The notes under the pieces: model-generated
Database searches by the model: none
What the model was told of the DNA's origin: nothing
What the model saw: the letters and a program-made list of their open reading frames with translations, nothing else
DNA from: Bradyrhizobium sp.
GTDB lineage: Bacteria; Pseudomonadota; Alphaproteobacteria; Rhizobiales; Xanthobacteraceae
Assembly (NCBI GenBank): GCA_028290305.1
Contig: JAQGKC010000294.1
Coordinates: forward strand, 1-11,236
DNA: 11,236 bases
Reading direction: 5' to 3'
Shown: positions 1 to 5,886 of the stretch, in pieces
Layout: each line of letters starts with the position of its first letter
Position numbering within the stretch: the first letter of the stretch is position 1
Made by a program: the position numbers and the translations under genes

Positions 1-46
1 GTAGGACGAGCCTTGAGCGTGACTGAAACGCGAGATCGAGGCAGAG

Positions 47-445
47 GTGCGAAACAGGCCGCCGATCCACGATCCGCGGCCTGACAAATCCGCGCCAAGG
101 GTGCGTCCGCCGACCCTGTCGATGCCGGACTATGTCGAGCATCGCGAGGGGGCCACGGAGATCGGCAAGCTGACGGCGGAAGCGATTGTCCGCGAATACG
201 AAGCTGCGGCGAAAGACATCGAGGCGATGGGCGCGGAACTGATCGAGCGCGTCAAGCAATGCGAGGCGATGACCCGCGATGCGCTCACCGTGACCGAGGA
301 GATGAAGGAAACCGCAATGCGCTACCGCGAGGAGGCCAAGCGCATCTTCCTTCAGATCGAGGACTGTTCGCTGATGACGGCGGAGGTCCGCAAGACCTGC
401 ACCGAACTGGAAAGGATCGCCGCTCCGGCCACGGCGCCGGCCTGA
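47..445 (+). CDS. Hypothetical coiled-coil protein, 132 aa
   Basis: The function is unknown. The product is hydrophilic and, after a proline-rich N-terminus (about residues 1-27), almost entirely helix-forming: residues 30-128 are rich in A, E, K, M and R with a heptad-like spacing, so a long coiled coil is likely. There is no signal peptide or membrane segment, so I infer a cytoplasmic protein. I chose the GTG at 47 because GAGG at 38-41 sits five bases upstream; an in-frame ATG at 122 (start MPDYVEH) lacks such a site, although it would remove the disordered leader. Similar hypothetical proteins occur in Bradyrhizobium as far as I recall. No gene on the same strand overlaps it, and the next recognisable feature is a barrel-protein scrap about 140 bases downstream. 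Confidence 0.7.
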   Translation: MRNRPPIHDPRPDKSAPRVRPPTLSMPDYVEHREGATEIGKLTAEAIVREYEAAAKDIEAMGAELIERVKQCEAMTRDALTVTEEMKETAMRYREEAKRIFLQIEDCSLMTAEVRKTCTELERIAAPATAPA

Positions 446-581
446 TCTGAGTCCAGCCCACTAGGAACTTTGGTTCCGCGCGTGGGAATGCAGGGCTCGA
501 ACGCAACTCTAACCATGCGGCTTAGGTATTGCCTGCCGCAGTGCAGGGTTCGCAGTAGAGCGCGGGCTCCATTGGTGGTAC

Positions 582-872
582 GGTCAGGTTGACTCCAAGT
601 CGACCATTCCTGGCGCGACGAGCACAAACAACATAAACGCAGGATGGACCGTCGGCGGCGGCATCGAGGGCGCGATCGGCGGCGACTGGACCGCCAAGCT
701 TGAATTTCTCTATGTCGATCTCGGAAGGGTTTCTGGGTCCTTTGGATCCACGATTGTAGCAGCCGGCGGAACGACCACGCTTGCCAGTAATTTTAGCTCG
801 CGCGTCACGGACAGCATTGTACGGGTTGGCCTGAACTACAGGTTTACGGGCCCTGTGATCTCGAAATACTGA
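582..872 (+). pseudogene. C-terminal fragment of Omp25/RopB-like outer-membrane beta-barrel protein
   Basis: This is the last part of an opacity-type outer-membrane beta-barrel gene. The frame reads AGWTVGGGIEGAIGG, then DWTAKLEFLYVDLG, then SSRVTDSIVRVGLNYRF, the alternating hydrophobic and aromatic strands that end this porin-like family of rhizobial surface proteins. A complete member is around 200-250 residues with a signal peptide, but only about 95 codons remain. The open frame starts after a TAA at 510-512 and its first 20 or so codons do not look like the family, so the 5' part is deleted. No start codon or ribosome site fits. Unlike typical members, the end is not the last aromatic strand: seven residues (TGPVISKY region) follow the RF. 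I am confident of the family and fairly confident that it is a remnant. Confidence 0.72.
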
Positions 873-882
873 TCTGACTCTC

Positions 883-905
883 CCCGAGGCATCGTCCGGG
901 TTTTT
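883..905 (+). terminator. Possible weak rho-independent terminator after the barrel remnant
   Basis: CCCG at 883-886 can pair with CGGG at 897-900, and five T follow at 901-905. The position, eleven bases after the stop of the barrel remnant, suits the original terminator of that gene. The stem is only four perfect pairs, so this is tentative. Confidence 0.35.
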
Positions 906-1039
906 GTGCCAGAACGAATTGCCCGACAGCGGCTTGAGCCCCGGTTCTTGGGTGGCGCGTTTCGGTATGGCGTTCCAGCGAAGAAACCCGGCGGCGATCG
1001 GCGTCAAGGTGCCCTGCCGGCGCGCGAAGGGCCAGTTAA

Positions 1040-1174
1040 ATGAGCGACCACCTCATCCCTGATCTGACTGCACGGCAGATAGCTGTCCGCGTCGCATTTG
1101 CCTGTACCGTCACGGCCATGGTTGTAATCGGGGCTTACTTCACGATTCGCTGGGTGGCGGGCGTCTATCACTAA
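1040..1174 (+). CDS. Single-helix membrane microprotein, 44 aa
   Basis: This short gene encodes a protein with a polar N-terminus (MSDHLIPDLTARQ) and one hydrophobic segment at about residues 15-35 (VRVAFACTVTAMVVIGAYFT), ending in a short tail with an aromatic residue. It should be an inner-membrane protein with one helix. GAAGG at 1026-1030 lies nine bases before the ATG, which supports translation. It is too short for a family assignment; no function can be given. It is the first of several similar plus-strand microproteins in this window. It converges with the broken rlpA on the other strand, whose end is 44 bases downstream. Confidence 0.45.
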   Translation: MSDHLIPDLTARQIAVRVAFACTVTAMVVIGAYFTIRWVAGVYH

Positions 1175-1217
1175 AACGCAAGAAGCTCCGGCGGACCCGG
1201 TTTCCCCATCTCGCGAG

Positions 1218-1644
1218 TTACGCGATTGACACCGGCACGACGCCGGCATTGATCGTGCCGAGTACCCTTGCAGCGGCGATCAACAGGTCGATCACGACCG
1301 GTCATTTCGCGGGGCCGCGATCGTTGATCCGAACCGTCACCGATTTTCCGCTGCGCAGATTGGTCACCGTCACGATATTGCCCATGCGCCGAGTGCGGTG
1401 CGCCGCCTGGCCCTCAGGCCGGAAGCGCTCACCGTGCGTGACCCCCTTTCGTTGCCGTAGAACGACGCCTTCCCCGTCTCGACTCTCGTCATCGAAACTT
1501 CGATGGAACGACTCCCGCTAGGAATCCATCGCCGGCATTGGCAGCGAGCGGCGCGCAGCAAAGCGCGACCGTCAGAACGGTTTTCTGCCCCTTCGCTGCC
1601 GGGCGAACGGACGTGCACCTGATTTGGTGAATTTTCATCAACAT
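1218..1644 (-). pseudogene. rlpA: Broken small RlpA-type lytic transglycosylase / double-psi beta-barrel protein
   Basis: RlpA-family proteins are exported double-psi beta-barrel proteins; some cleave peptidoglycan glycan strands at the septum. The first frame from ATG at 1644 (GAGGGGA just upstream) gives a signal peptide ending in LAANA. It stops at TGA 1489-1491, overlapping a second frame that carries GKASFYGNE. A third frame, starting near 1440, carries GERFRPEG, AAHRT, then VTVTNLRSGKSVTVRINDRG, the core RlpA motifs, and after an in-frame TGA at 1302-1304 continues as VIDLLIAAARVLGTINAG to TAA at 1218-1220. Thus at least two frameshifts and one nonsense codon break an otherwise complete gene of about 140 codons. 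The order and completeness of the motifs make the family call firm. A divergent microprotein gene starts at 1722, so the 1645-1721 gap probably held both promoters. Confidence 0.8.
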
Positions 1645-1649
1645 TCCCC
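1616..1649. repeat. Start motif, copy A (covers the start of the rlpA pseudogene)
   Basis: This 34-base stretch begins CACCTGATTTG and ends CATTCCCC on the plus strand; read on the minus strand it is a GGGGA ribosome site, the ATG and the first codons of rlpA. The first 22 bases match copy B at 4421-4442 with one difference, the last eight match exactly, and the middle four to five bases differ with a one-base length change. Confidence 0.65.
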
Positions 1650-1655
1650 TCACGG

Positions 1656-1669
1656 GGTGCTTTTGCACC
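1656..1669. repeat. Small hairpin in the rlpA / microprotein divergent gap
   Basis: GGTGC at 1656-1660 and GCACC at 1665-1669 flank TTTT, a perfect five-base stem with a four-base loop. It lies 12 bases outside the rlpA start, so on that strand it would be in the leader or promoter. Its role, if any, is unknown. Confidence 0.35.
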
Positions 1670-1721
1670 GCGGCAACCGGCGCTAAGCTGGCGCTTTCCT
1701 ATGCAGCGGAGGTTTTGCGGC

Positions 1722-1883
1722 ATGTGGATTTTTGTGGGCGCTTCGGTAGTTTTTATTTTATATCCGATGATTGAGGAATGGCACCAGCGCCGGCTCGACG
1801 TTAAGCGTCTTGCCCTGATGCGTAGGCATGCAGCTCTGGGCCATCATTGGGATGCTGCGCGGGGGCGTTGGACTGACGGGTAA
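1722..1883 (+). CDS. Single-helix membrane microprotein, 53 aa
   Basis: The product starts MWIFVGASVVFILYPMIEEW, one hydrophobic helix at residues 2-16, followed by a basic, histidine- and arginine-rich tail of about 35 residues. This is the layout of a small inner-membrane protein with an exposed cytoplasmic tail. I chose the ATG at 1722 over the in-frame ATG at 1701 because GGAGG at 1708-1712 sits nine bases before 1722 and falls inside the coding sequence if 1701 is used; the 1722 start also puts the helix directly at the N-terminus. It is divergent from the broken rlpA. No family is recognised, and the tail (around GHHWDAARGRW) could bind nucleic acid or a partner protein, but this is only a guess. 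Confidence 0.55.
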   Translation: MWIFVGASVVFILYPMIEEWHQRRLDVKRLALMRRHAALGHHWDAARGRWTDG

Positions 1884-1990
1884 CCCCCGATCTGCCTATA
1901 TTCGATCACCGCCGTTCGCTCGTTTGGAACAAGGCTCGCTTTCCCGCGTTTTTTGCACCAATGAGCACCTCTTCTAGGAAACGTTAGCCA

Positions 1991-2068
1991 ATGGCCTTCG
2001 AACTGACCGTTGCCGCGGCCCTTGTATTGGCGGCCTTGCCGCTACTTCATTACGCTTTAATGATCTAG
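1991..2068 (+). CDS. Possible very short hydrophobic peptide, 25 aa
   Basis: The frame MAFELTVAAALVLAALPLLHYALMI is almost all one membrane helix. AGGAAA at 1976-1981 is nine bases before the ATG. The next short membrane gene begins ten bases after its stop, so the two may be co-transcribed. The length is at the limit of what can be called a gene; the hydrophobic pattern and ribosome site are the only support. Confidence 0.3.
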   Translation: MAFELTVAAALVLAALPLLHYALMI

Positions 2069-2078
2069 CGGCTGTACC

Positions 2079-2249
2079 ATGACTAATGGATCGATGACCC
2101 AGCCGCCTGTGCGATCGAAGTTTAAATCATGGTTGCGGATGACCATGATCTTCATAGGCGTACTCGCCATGTGGTTCGCCGTTAGCGTTCTGACGTTCCA
2201 GGACAGTCCGGACGACAGGCCCTTGATCGCTTCACTCATTTCCCGCTGA
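2079..2249 (+). CDS. Single-helix membrane microprotein, 56 aa
   Basis: The product has a polar and basic N-terminus (MTNGSMTQPPVRSKFKSW), one membrane helix at about residues 21-40 (MTMIFIGVLAMWFAVSVLTF) and a short acidic tail with QDSPDDR. The positive charges before the helix predict an N-in, C-out topology. A second in-frame ATG lies at codon 6. No good ribosome site precedes either start, so translation might be coupled to the 25-residue ORF ending ten bases upstream. Long open frames on the opposite strand over the same bases (2057-2239) lack hydrophobic or motif structure and I take them as shadows. The function is unknown. Confidence 0.45.
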   Translation: MTNGSMTQPPVRSKFKSWLRMTMIFIGVLAMWFAVSVLTFQDSPDDRPLIASLISR

Positions 2250-2326
2250 GATGCGTTGCGCCCGCCGAAATGCTTTTCCGGAACTCGCGGGCGTGTAGGA
2301 CACGATCCTCTAACAAACAGGACGTA

Positions 2327-2553
2327 ATGAACCCTAAATCGCTCTTCCCCTGCTTAGGGGGACTGTTGCTGTCATCCTGCGGAGCGCCGATCGAACCGCG
2401 ACCACAATAGGTGAGCGGATCGCGGACATGCCGCAATGGTTGGAAGGTGAGCCTGCCGGTGTGCCACCGCGACCTGGCACGCCTGAATACGATGCGTGAA
2501 TGGCCGAGCGGGCTCAGGAAGCGGCAAGGCCCAAGAACAATCAATCCAAATAG
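2327..2553 (+). pseudogene. Broken small lipoprotein gene
   Basis: The 5' frame starts with a lipoprotein signal: MNPKSLFPCLGGLLLSSCG has a hydrophobic core and an LLSSC lipobox, so the cysteine would be lipidated and the protein anchored in the periplasm. AGGA at 2319-2322 is five bases before the ATG. That frame stops early, at a TAG just before 2410. A second frame carries RIADMPQWLEGEP and VPPRPGTPEYDA, is cut by a TGA at 2497-2499 where a tryptophan (TGG) would suit, then continues MAERAQEAARPKNNQSK to TAG at 2551-2553. The PPRPGTPEYDAW-type motif is one I associate with short Bradyrhizobium lipoproteins, from memory only. I infer one frameshift near 2385-2410 and one nonsense change in a gene of about 75 codons. 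Confidence 0.58.
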
Positions 2554-2738
2554 GCGAAAGCCAGAAGTCTGGTCTGCTTAAGAATTATCGCCTTTCGGTG
2601 TGTTTGGTCGTCTGACGGCGTCGCGGTCGCAAGCGCATCTGGGCGAACGTATGGGTCAGGACCGGAATGCGTCCGAGCGTGGGCGATGACAATGCCGACG
2701 CTCGGAACGACTAAAAATGCTGTGATGGCCTCAAACAT
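2541..2738 (-). CDS. Possible small membrane protein with run-on tail, 65 aa
   Basis: The minus-strand frame from ATG 2738 begins MFEAITAFLVVPSVGIVIAHA, a single hydrophobic helix at residues 4-21 ending in a histidine-alanine pair. I recall Bradyrhizobium microproteins of about 25-30 residues with this kind of start. The remaining 44 residues (around HSGPDPYVRPDALAT) are polar and without pattern, so the original stop may have been lost or a frameshift may have added an unrelated tail. No strong ribosome site is seen. An upstream in-frame ATG at 2792 would extend the N-terminus by 18 polar residues and seems less likely. The 3' end overlaps the end of the broken lipoprotein gene by 13 bases. 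Confidence 0.38.
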   Translation of the reverse strand: MFEAITAFLVVPSVGIVIAHARTHSGPDPYVRPDALATATPSDDQTHRKAIILKQTRLLAFAYLD

Positions 2739-3001
2739 GGATAGATCTTGCAGGGCCGTCCCTCGGTAAGAAAGCACCGTCTGCGCGGTCAAGAAGATTC
2801 CATCGAGCAGCGGAAATCTACTCCCTCATGACAATTTTCAACAACACGGTAACAGCCGCCAACTCGGCGACTTTCGCGTCCCGTCAAGCCGGGCTACCCT
2901 CATGTGGCAGAGGATTCCGACAACAGATCGTCAATTTTATTTGGCACTGACGTGGCTGGTTTGTGACAGGCTGAGCCGAGGGTAAATCCAGCGAGGCGAT
3001 C

Positions 3002-3280
3002 GTGAGCGATATGGACCTGCCCGTGGCTGAAAGCGCTTACGCAACATTGCTTGATGCGAGACATAAGCCTCGCAACGTAGCTGCTGACCTCATACGTCCA
3101 TTGAGAACGAAAACTCAGAACGGCGGTGGTCGACCTCATGAAATCGAGATAGCGCAGGCCGATGCATGGCTCGCGGTCTGCGCGCACTCCAAAAGTCTCG
3201 ATACCGAAATTGAAACGGCTCCCGAGGTTTGGTCACGAGCGTTCAGCCGCACTGAAGAGTGGCGAAATATTCTGACATAG
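3002..3280 (+). CDS. Hypothetical soluble protein, 92 aa
   Basis: The function is unknown. The frame starts at a GTG with GAGG at 2992-2995 six bases upstream, a good site for this genome. The product is hydrophilic, mildly acidic at its start (MSDMDLPVAESAYATLLDAR) and without cysteine motifs, signal or membrane segment. Its residue make-up (alternating helix-forming stretches, few rare residues) looks more protein-like than the frames on the opposite strand, such as 2900-3187, but I recognise no domain. The bases from 2739 to 3001 hold only short open frames (for example 2828-2950 and 2902-2985) that I cannot support. It could be a remnant or a chance ORF. Confidence 0.38.
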   Translation: MSDMDLPVAESAYATLLDARHKPRNVAADLIRPLRTKTQNGGGRPHEIEIAQADAWLAVCAHSKSLDTEIETAPEVWSRAFSRTEEWRNILT

Positions 3281-3689
3281 ATCTCAAGTTTCGCCCATCG
3301 CATCGCGCCAAACGTTTGCCGACCTCGTCCGGCCCCGATAGGCCCGCACCGCGTTGGCTGCAGCGCAGCGCTCACCACCCGATCGATTGTTTCACGCCCG
3401 CTGTTTATACCCTCGTTTCAACTGGCTCGGTAAAATCAAAGATGGCGACGATCGCGCCGCCGCCCCACTCAACTTGCGTTTCTTGCAAACGAAAAAGAAA
3501 CGATCTGATGACGATGGCAAGTTTGCGGATGGTGACTCCTATCGAACCTCGCTTCCCCGTTGCGGAATGATCCCAATGGCGACGCATAAGTCACCGCATT
3601 GGGGTGCAGCGCAGCACAAACAAGAATGGAAACGGGGTTGCTATAGGTCGCGGAGTGCTGAATGATCCATTTTTCGGGGAGGTCTATCA
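3281..3689. other. Stretch of about 400 bases with no convincing gene
   Basis: Open frames of about 100 codons exist on the plus strand (3259-3570 and 3354-3665), but they overlap each other, start without a ribosome site and have no hydrophobic or motif pattern, so I do not call them. The 11-base word TGCAGCGCAGC occurs twice, at 3359-3369 and 3604-3614. Just before 3690 the bases 3676-3682 (GGGGAGG) are the ribosome site of the next gene. The stretch presumably holds its promoter and perhaps older decayed coding sequence. Confidence 0.4.
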
Positions 3690-3827
3690 ATGGGCAATCC
3701 CAAAATTGCGATTGTCGCCTACTGTCTTGCCATTGGATTTATTCTGGCAGTCGCGTTTCACTCGTCATCCAAGACGTTGATCGCGGCTAGCGTGCCGGCC
3801 GTGACGCCCGTCGCAGATCTGAAATGA
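3690..3827 (+). CDS. Single-helix membrane microprotein, 45 aa
   Basis: GGGGAGG at 3676-3682 lies seven bases before the ATG and is one of the best ribosome sites in the window, so translation is likely. The product begins MGNPKIAIVAYCLAIGFILA: after a lysine the chain is hydrophobic from residue 6 to 23 (one membrane helix or an uncleaved signal anchor). A serine/lysine stretch (HSSSK) and a mixed tail ending VADLK follow. It would sit in the inner membrane with the tail probably in the periplasm. No family is recognised. The small polar ORF at 3861 follows 33 bases later on the same strand and may be in the same transcript. Confidence 0.6.
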   Translation: MGNPKIAIVAYCLAIGFILAVAFHSSSKTLIAASVPAVTPVADLK

Positions 3828-3860
3828 GACCCCCCAGCGGCCAGCCCTCAAGAGTGGCGA

Positions 3861-4025
3861 GTGAAAAGAAAATCCCAATTTGAGTCGCAGCTTGACCTTC
3901 TCGAAATTCTTCGCCGATTGGTCGCGATGCGCTCACTCCACTCGAATAACCGGCGCGTCACGATTCGGATCAACAATCTGATCGGTGAACTAGCGCATTC
4001 GCGCCAACCCCATGATAACATCTGA
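3861..4025 (+). CDS. Possible small basic helical protein, 54 aa
   Basis: The frame starts at a GTG and reads MKRKSQFESQLDLLEILRRL at its start, followed by RSLHSNNRRVTIRINNLIGE. The chain is short, basic and amphipathic, with leucine/isoleucine spacing suited to a helical hairpin. AAGAG about six bases before the start is a weak ribosome site. A cytoplasmic location is likely; nothing supports a function. It follows the 45-residue membrane protein by 33 bases, so the two could form a two-gene transcript. An alternative GTG at 3854 is in another frame and closes quickly. Confidence 0.4.
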   Translation: MKRKSQFESQLDLLEILRRLVAMRSLHSNNRRVTIRINNLIGELAHSRQPHDNI

Positions 4026-4602
4026 TCAGGATGATCGCCAAGACTAGCAGTTGAGCGGATCCTTTCGAGCGATCAGTCTGCAAAGTTGGCGCCAGCTTCG
4101 CTATCGACCGATGCTAAGGCCGGGACCCGTGATAACCGCCGACATCGAAACAACAAAACCACCGACCTCGCGTGCTCTCTTCGCTTGACGGTTCGAGAAT
4201 TAACCGCAGCTCTGGCATTCAGCTTAACGAGCGAGCGAGTTTCGCTGCAGCGTCAGGCGAAAGAGATCGGCGATTGCACCGGATATTTTCCGCATCCGGG
4301 GCCACCACCATGACAAAGCGGACGGCGTCGTATTCCGTATGGCAGTTTTGATTTTGCCGGACCTGTGTCCTCGCTCAGATGACCAAGCCCTTACGAGCCG
4401 CTTTCGGGCGGTGGCTCGGCCACCTGATTTGCTGAATTTTCAATGAGCATTCCCCGCCCTAAGGGGCAGCGCGCCAGTTTAGTTATGGCAGACTTCTGGA
4501 CTGGAAAACAGGCGAGCCGCGACGCATATTAGAGGAATGCGAACAGATTTCCTATCCTGGCTATCAGCAGCCCTTCTAGCGGACGTCGATTGACGGCGCG
4601 CG
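4026..4602. other. Stretch of about 580 bases with no convincing gene
   Basis: The only sizeable frames (4086-4313 plus, 4479-4670 minus) have arginine-, proline- or serine-rich products without pattern and look like chance or shadow frames. Copy B of the rlpA start motif lies at 4421-4455. Read on the minus strand it gives ATG at 4450 and MLIENSANQV, but the frame ends after 19 codons and I find no RlpA core motifs further on, so only the 5' end of that gene copy, or only its leader, is left. A 17-codon frame at about 4538-4593 (start MRTDFLSWLSAALLADVD) precedes the next membrane gene but is not supported. Confidence 0.4.
4421..4455. repeat. Start motif, copy B
   Basis: This 35-base stretch starts CACCTGATTTG and ends CATTCCCC, matching copy A at 1616-1649: 21 of the first 22 bases and the last eight are the same. 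As in copy A, it is followed on the plus strand by a short membrane-protein gene in the divergent direction. Confidence 0.6.
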
Positions 4603-4728
4603 ATGAGACGACGGCTTCTCGATAGGCGCACAATCTCGACTGAGCTTGCGATGGCGCTCGCCATCTGCATTGTTGCCGGCGCGCTCAGCTATTACGGTCT
4701 GATGGTCTGGCGTTTCGTTTCCGATTGA
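4603..4728 (+). CDS. Single-helix membrane microprotein, 41 aa
   Basis: The product has a strongly basic start (MRRRLLDRRTISTE) and then one membrane helix at about residues 15-35 (LAMALAICIVAGALSYYGLM), ending with a short tail (WRFVSD). Basic residues before the helix predict that the N-terminus stays in the cytoplasm. An in-frame TGA at 4591-4593 means the ATG at 4603 is the first usable start. The ribosome site is poor. The minus-strand frame over the same bases (4479-4670) is serine/arginine-rich and is the antisense shadow. No function is recognised. Confidence 0.48.
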   Translation: MRRRLLDRRTISTELAMALAICIVAGALSYYGLMVWRFVSD

Positions 4729-4795
4729 CCCGGTGCAACGCCACAAGCGCGAGTGATTTCAGCATCAGACACCTCGGGTTTATCGGCGGGGCGAT

Positions 4796-4941
4796 ATGGC
4801 TTTGACGCTCCTTGGCGCATATATGCTCACGGAGGAATGAGTAACCGACTAGAACTCATCAGTCTCAAGCGCGATCTTGAGAGGCCTGCTCAGCAAGCGC
4901 CTCGTCCTCGCTCGTCCCTGCGAAATGGATCCTTCCAGTGA
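4796..4941 (+). CDS. Possible coupled pair of tiny ORFs (14 and 34 aa)
   Basis: GGGG at 4787-4790 precedes an ATG at 4796 whose frame codes for MALTLLGAYMLTEE. Its stop overlaps the next ATG as ATGA at 4837-4840, a usual arrangement for coupled translation, and GGAGGA lies directly before that ATG. The second frame starts MSNRLELISLKRDLERPAQQ, a charged helix, and ends at 4941. The product lengths are too small to rule out chance. An alternative is one 62-residue frame from 4753, which lacks a clear ribosome site. I see nothing convincing between 4942 and 5201. Confidence 0.25.
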
Positions 4942-5201
4942 TACGAGGTGCGATAGGATGGCCCGAGGCTGCGGACAAACGCCGTCGCGGCTGCGAAAGT
5001 CGCAATATTTAGTTCGCCGAATTTCGCTTGAACTCGAAAAGTCCCAAAACTCATCGGGGACCGCGCCGCGCCTCCCATCTTTTGTCGAGATGCCCCCGCC
5101 ATGAGTCCTAGGAATCCACTGGTGCGTTGGCCCGACGGGCTGATCAGATTAGCGGATCGTCCGGAAAGCAAATCCTTGAGGTCGGCTGCGGGGGAGGCCA
5201 G

Positions 5202-5492
5202 TCAACTTATCCGGCGAATGATCCCGGCGCGCATCATCGCCCGGTAAAGGGCGGCATCGCTCTCGCTGATAATCTCCTCGCCGATCGGGTAGCGATCAGA
5301 GCCGACAGCCAGCAGCGACAGAAGCGCTGCCACCGGACCGATTGGTCCATCGCCATTTTCCCACTCGAGGATTGTGTCGCCGCCGCCTTCCGGCGGAAGG
5401 CCGCACAGCTTCGCGATATCGTTGACGCTTAGCGGGCGGCCGATGGCCTCGCCAAGATCCTCGCGCAATCGCCTCAGCTGAGCGCCTGTCAT
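5202..5492 (-). CDS. Helix-turn-helix (XRE-like) regulator, 96 aa
   Basis: The protein starts MTGAQLRRLREDLGEAIGRP and continues with LSVNDIAKLCGL, a first helix plus the turn of a DNA-binding helix-turn-helix at about residues 21-45. GDTILEWENGDGPIGP then resembles the recognition helix and following loop (W44, E45, G47) of XRE/Cro-type domains, and AALLSLLAVG (55-64) the last helix. A further 30 residues (around SDAALYRAMMRAGIIRR) form a C-terminal helix, maybe for dimer contact. I infer a small cytoplasmic DNA-binding protein. The frame is intact. No strong ribosome site precedes the ATG at 5492. The neighbours are not obvious targets; self-regulation through 5493-5590 is possible but unproven. 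Family call confident, role unknown. Confidence 0.78.
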   Translation of the reverse strand: MTGAQLRRLREDLGEAIGRPLSVNDIAKLCGLPPEGGGDTILEWENGDGPIGPVAALLSLLAVGSDRYPIGEEIISESDAALYRAMMRAGIIRRIS

Positions 5493-5886
5493 GCCGTTGA
5501 AAATGCCGCCGCGTTTCCCAAATCTTATCGCATTTTAATGCCAACGTCTCTATCGCCAACCAATTGCTAGGAGAAGGCGTTGCGCGGGCAGCTCCAATCT
5601 AGAAATCACTGCTGACCTGGGGCAACGGGGGGGGACATATTGAAGCAACTACCGCGACGATTGACGTGAACGTTCCTAACAAAGCTGATGAAATCGTCGA
5701 ACTTGAGCTGTACCCGTTTTAGCAGGGGGTCCCCGAAAGCGGACCTACGGTGCTTTCGGTAATCCTGTTTGGCCTCATGGTTTTTACTGAACCCAATGAC
5801 CCCATGATGAACTCAAACCTGTTTGGCCACGCAACGTCTCGGTGGGCGCTGGCGGTGGCAACAGGGGGTAGTCGGCTAGCTTGCCT
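5493..5886. other. About 390 bases without a firm gene; holds a G-run frame and a hairpin
   Basis: The first 80 bases form the upstream region of the helix-turn-helix gene. A plus-strand frame opens after a TAG near 5600 and ends with TAG at 5720-5722. Its product ends ADEIVELELYPF, is acidic and begins near a run of eight G (about 5626-5634), so a shift of frame there is plausible. It has no start codon with a ribosome site. A 116-codon frame at 5750-6100 covers the next gene antisense and is taken as a shadow. Confidence 0.4.
5733..5759. repeat. Perfect 8-base inverted repeat
   Basis: CCGAAAGC at 5733-5740 and GCTTTCGG at 5752-5759 are exact reverse complements separated by 11 bases. It follows the stop of the acidic frame ending at 5722 by ten bases and overlaps the palindrome GGGGTCCCC at 5726-5734. 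No T run follows on the plus strand, so it is not a standard terminator. Confidence 0.5.

Noticed and set aside
464..477. GGAAC-TTTG-GTTCC hairpin after the first gene
   Set aside because: A five-base stem without a T run is too weak to call a terminator.
522..1007. 161-codon minus frame covering the barrel remnant
   Set aside because: It has no pattern and is antisense to sequence that clearly reads as an outer-membrane barrel end on the plus strand.
3359..3614. Twice-occurring 11-base word TGCAGCGCAGC as a possible repeat element
   Set aside because: The word is short, GC-rich and self-similar; flanks do not match, so chance is enough.
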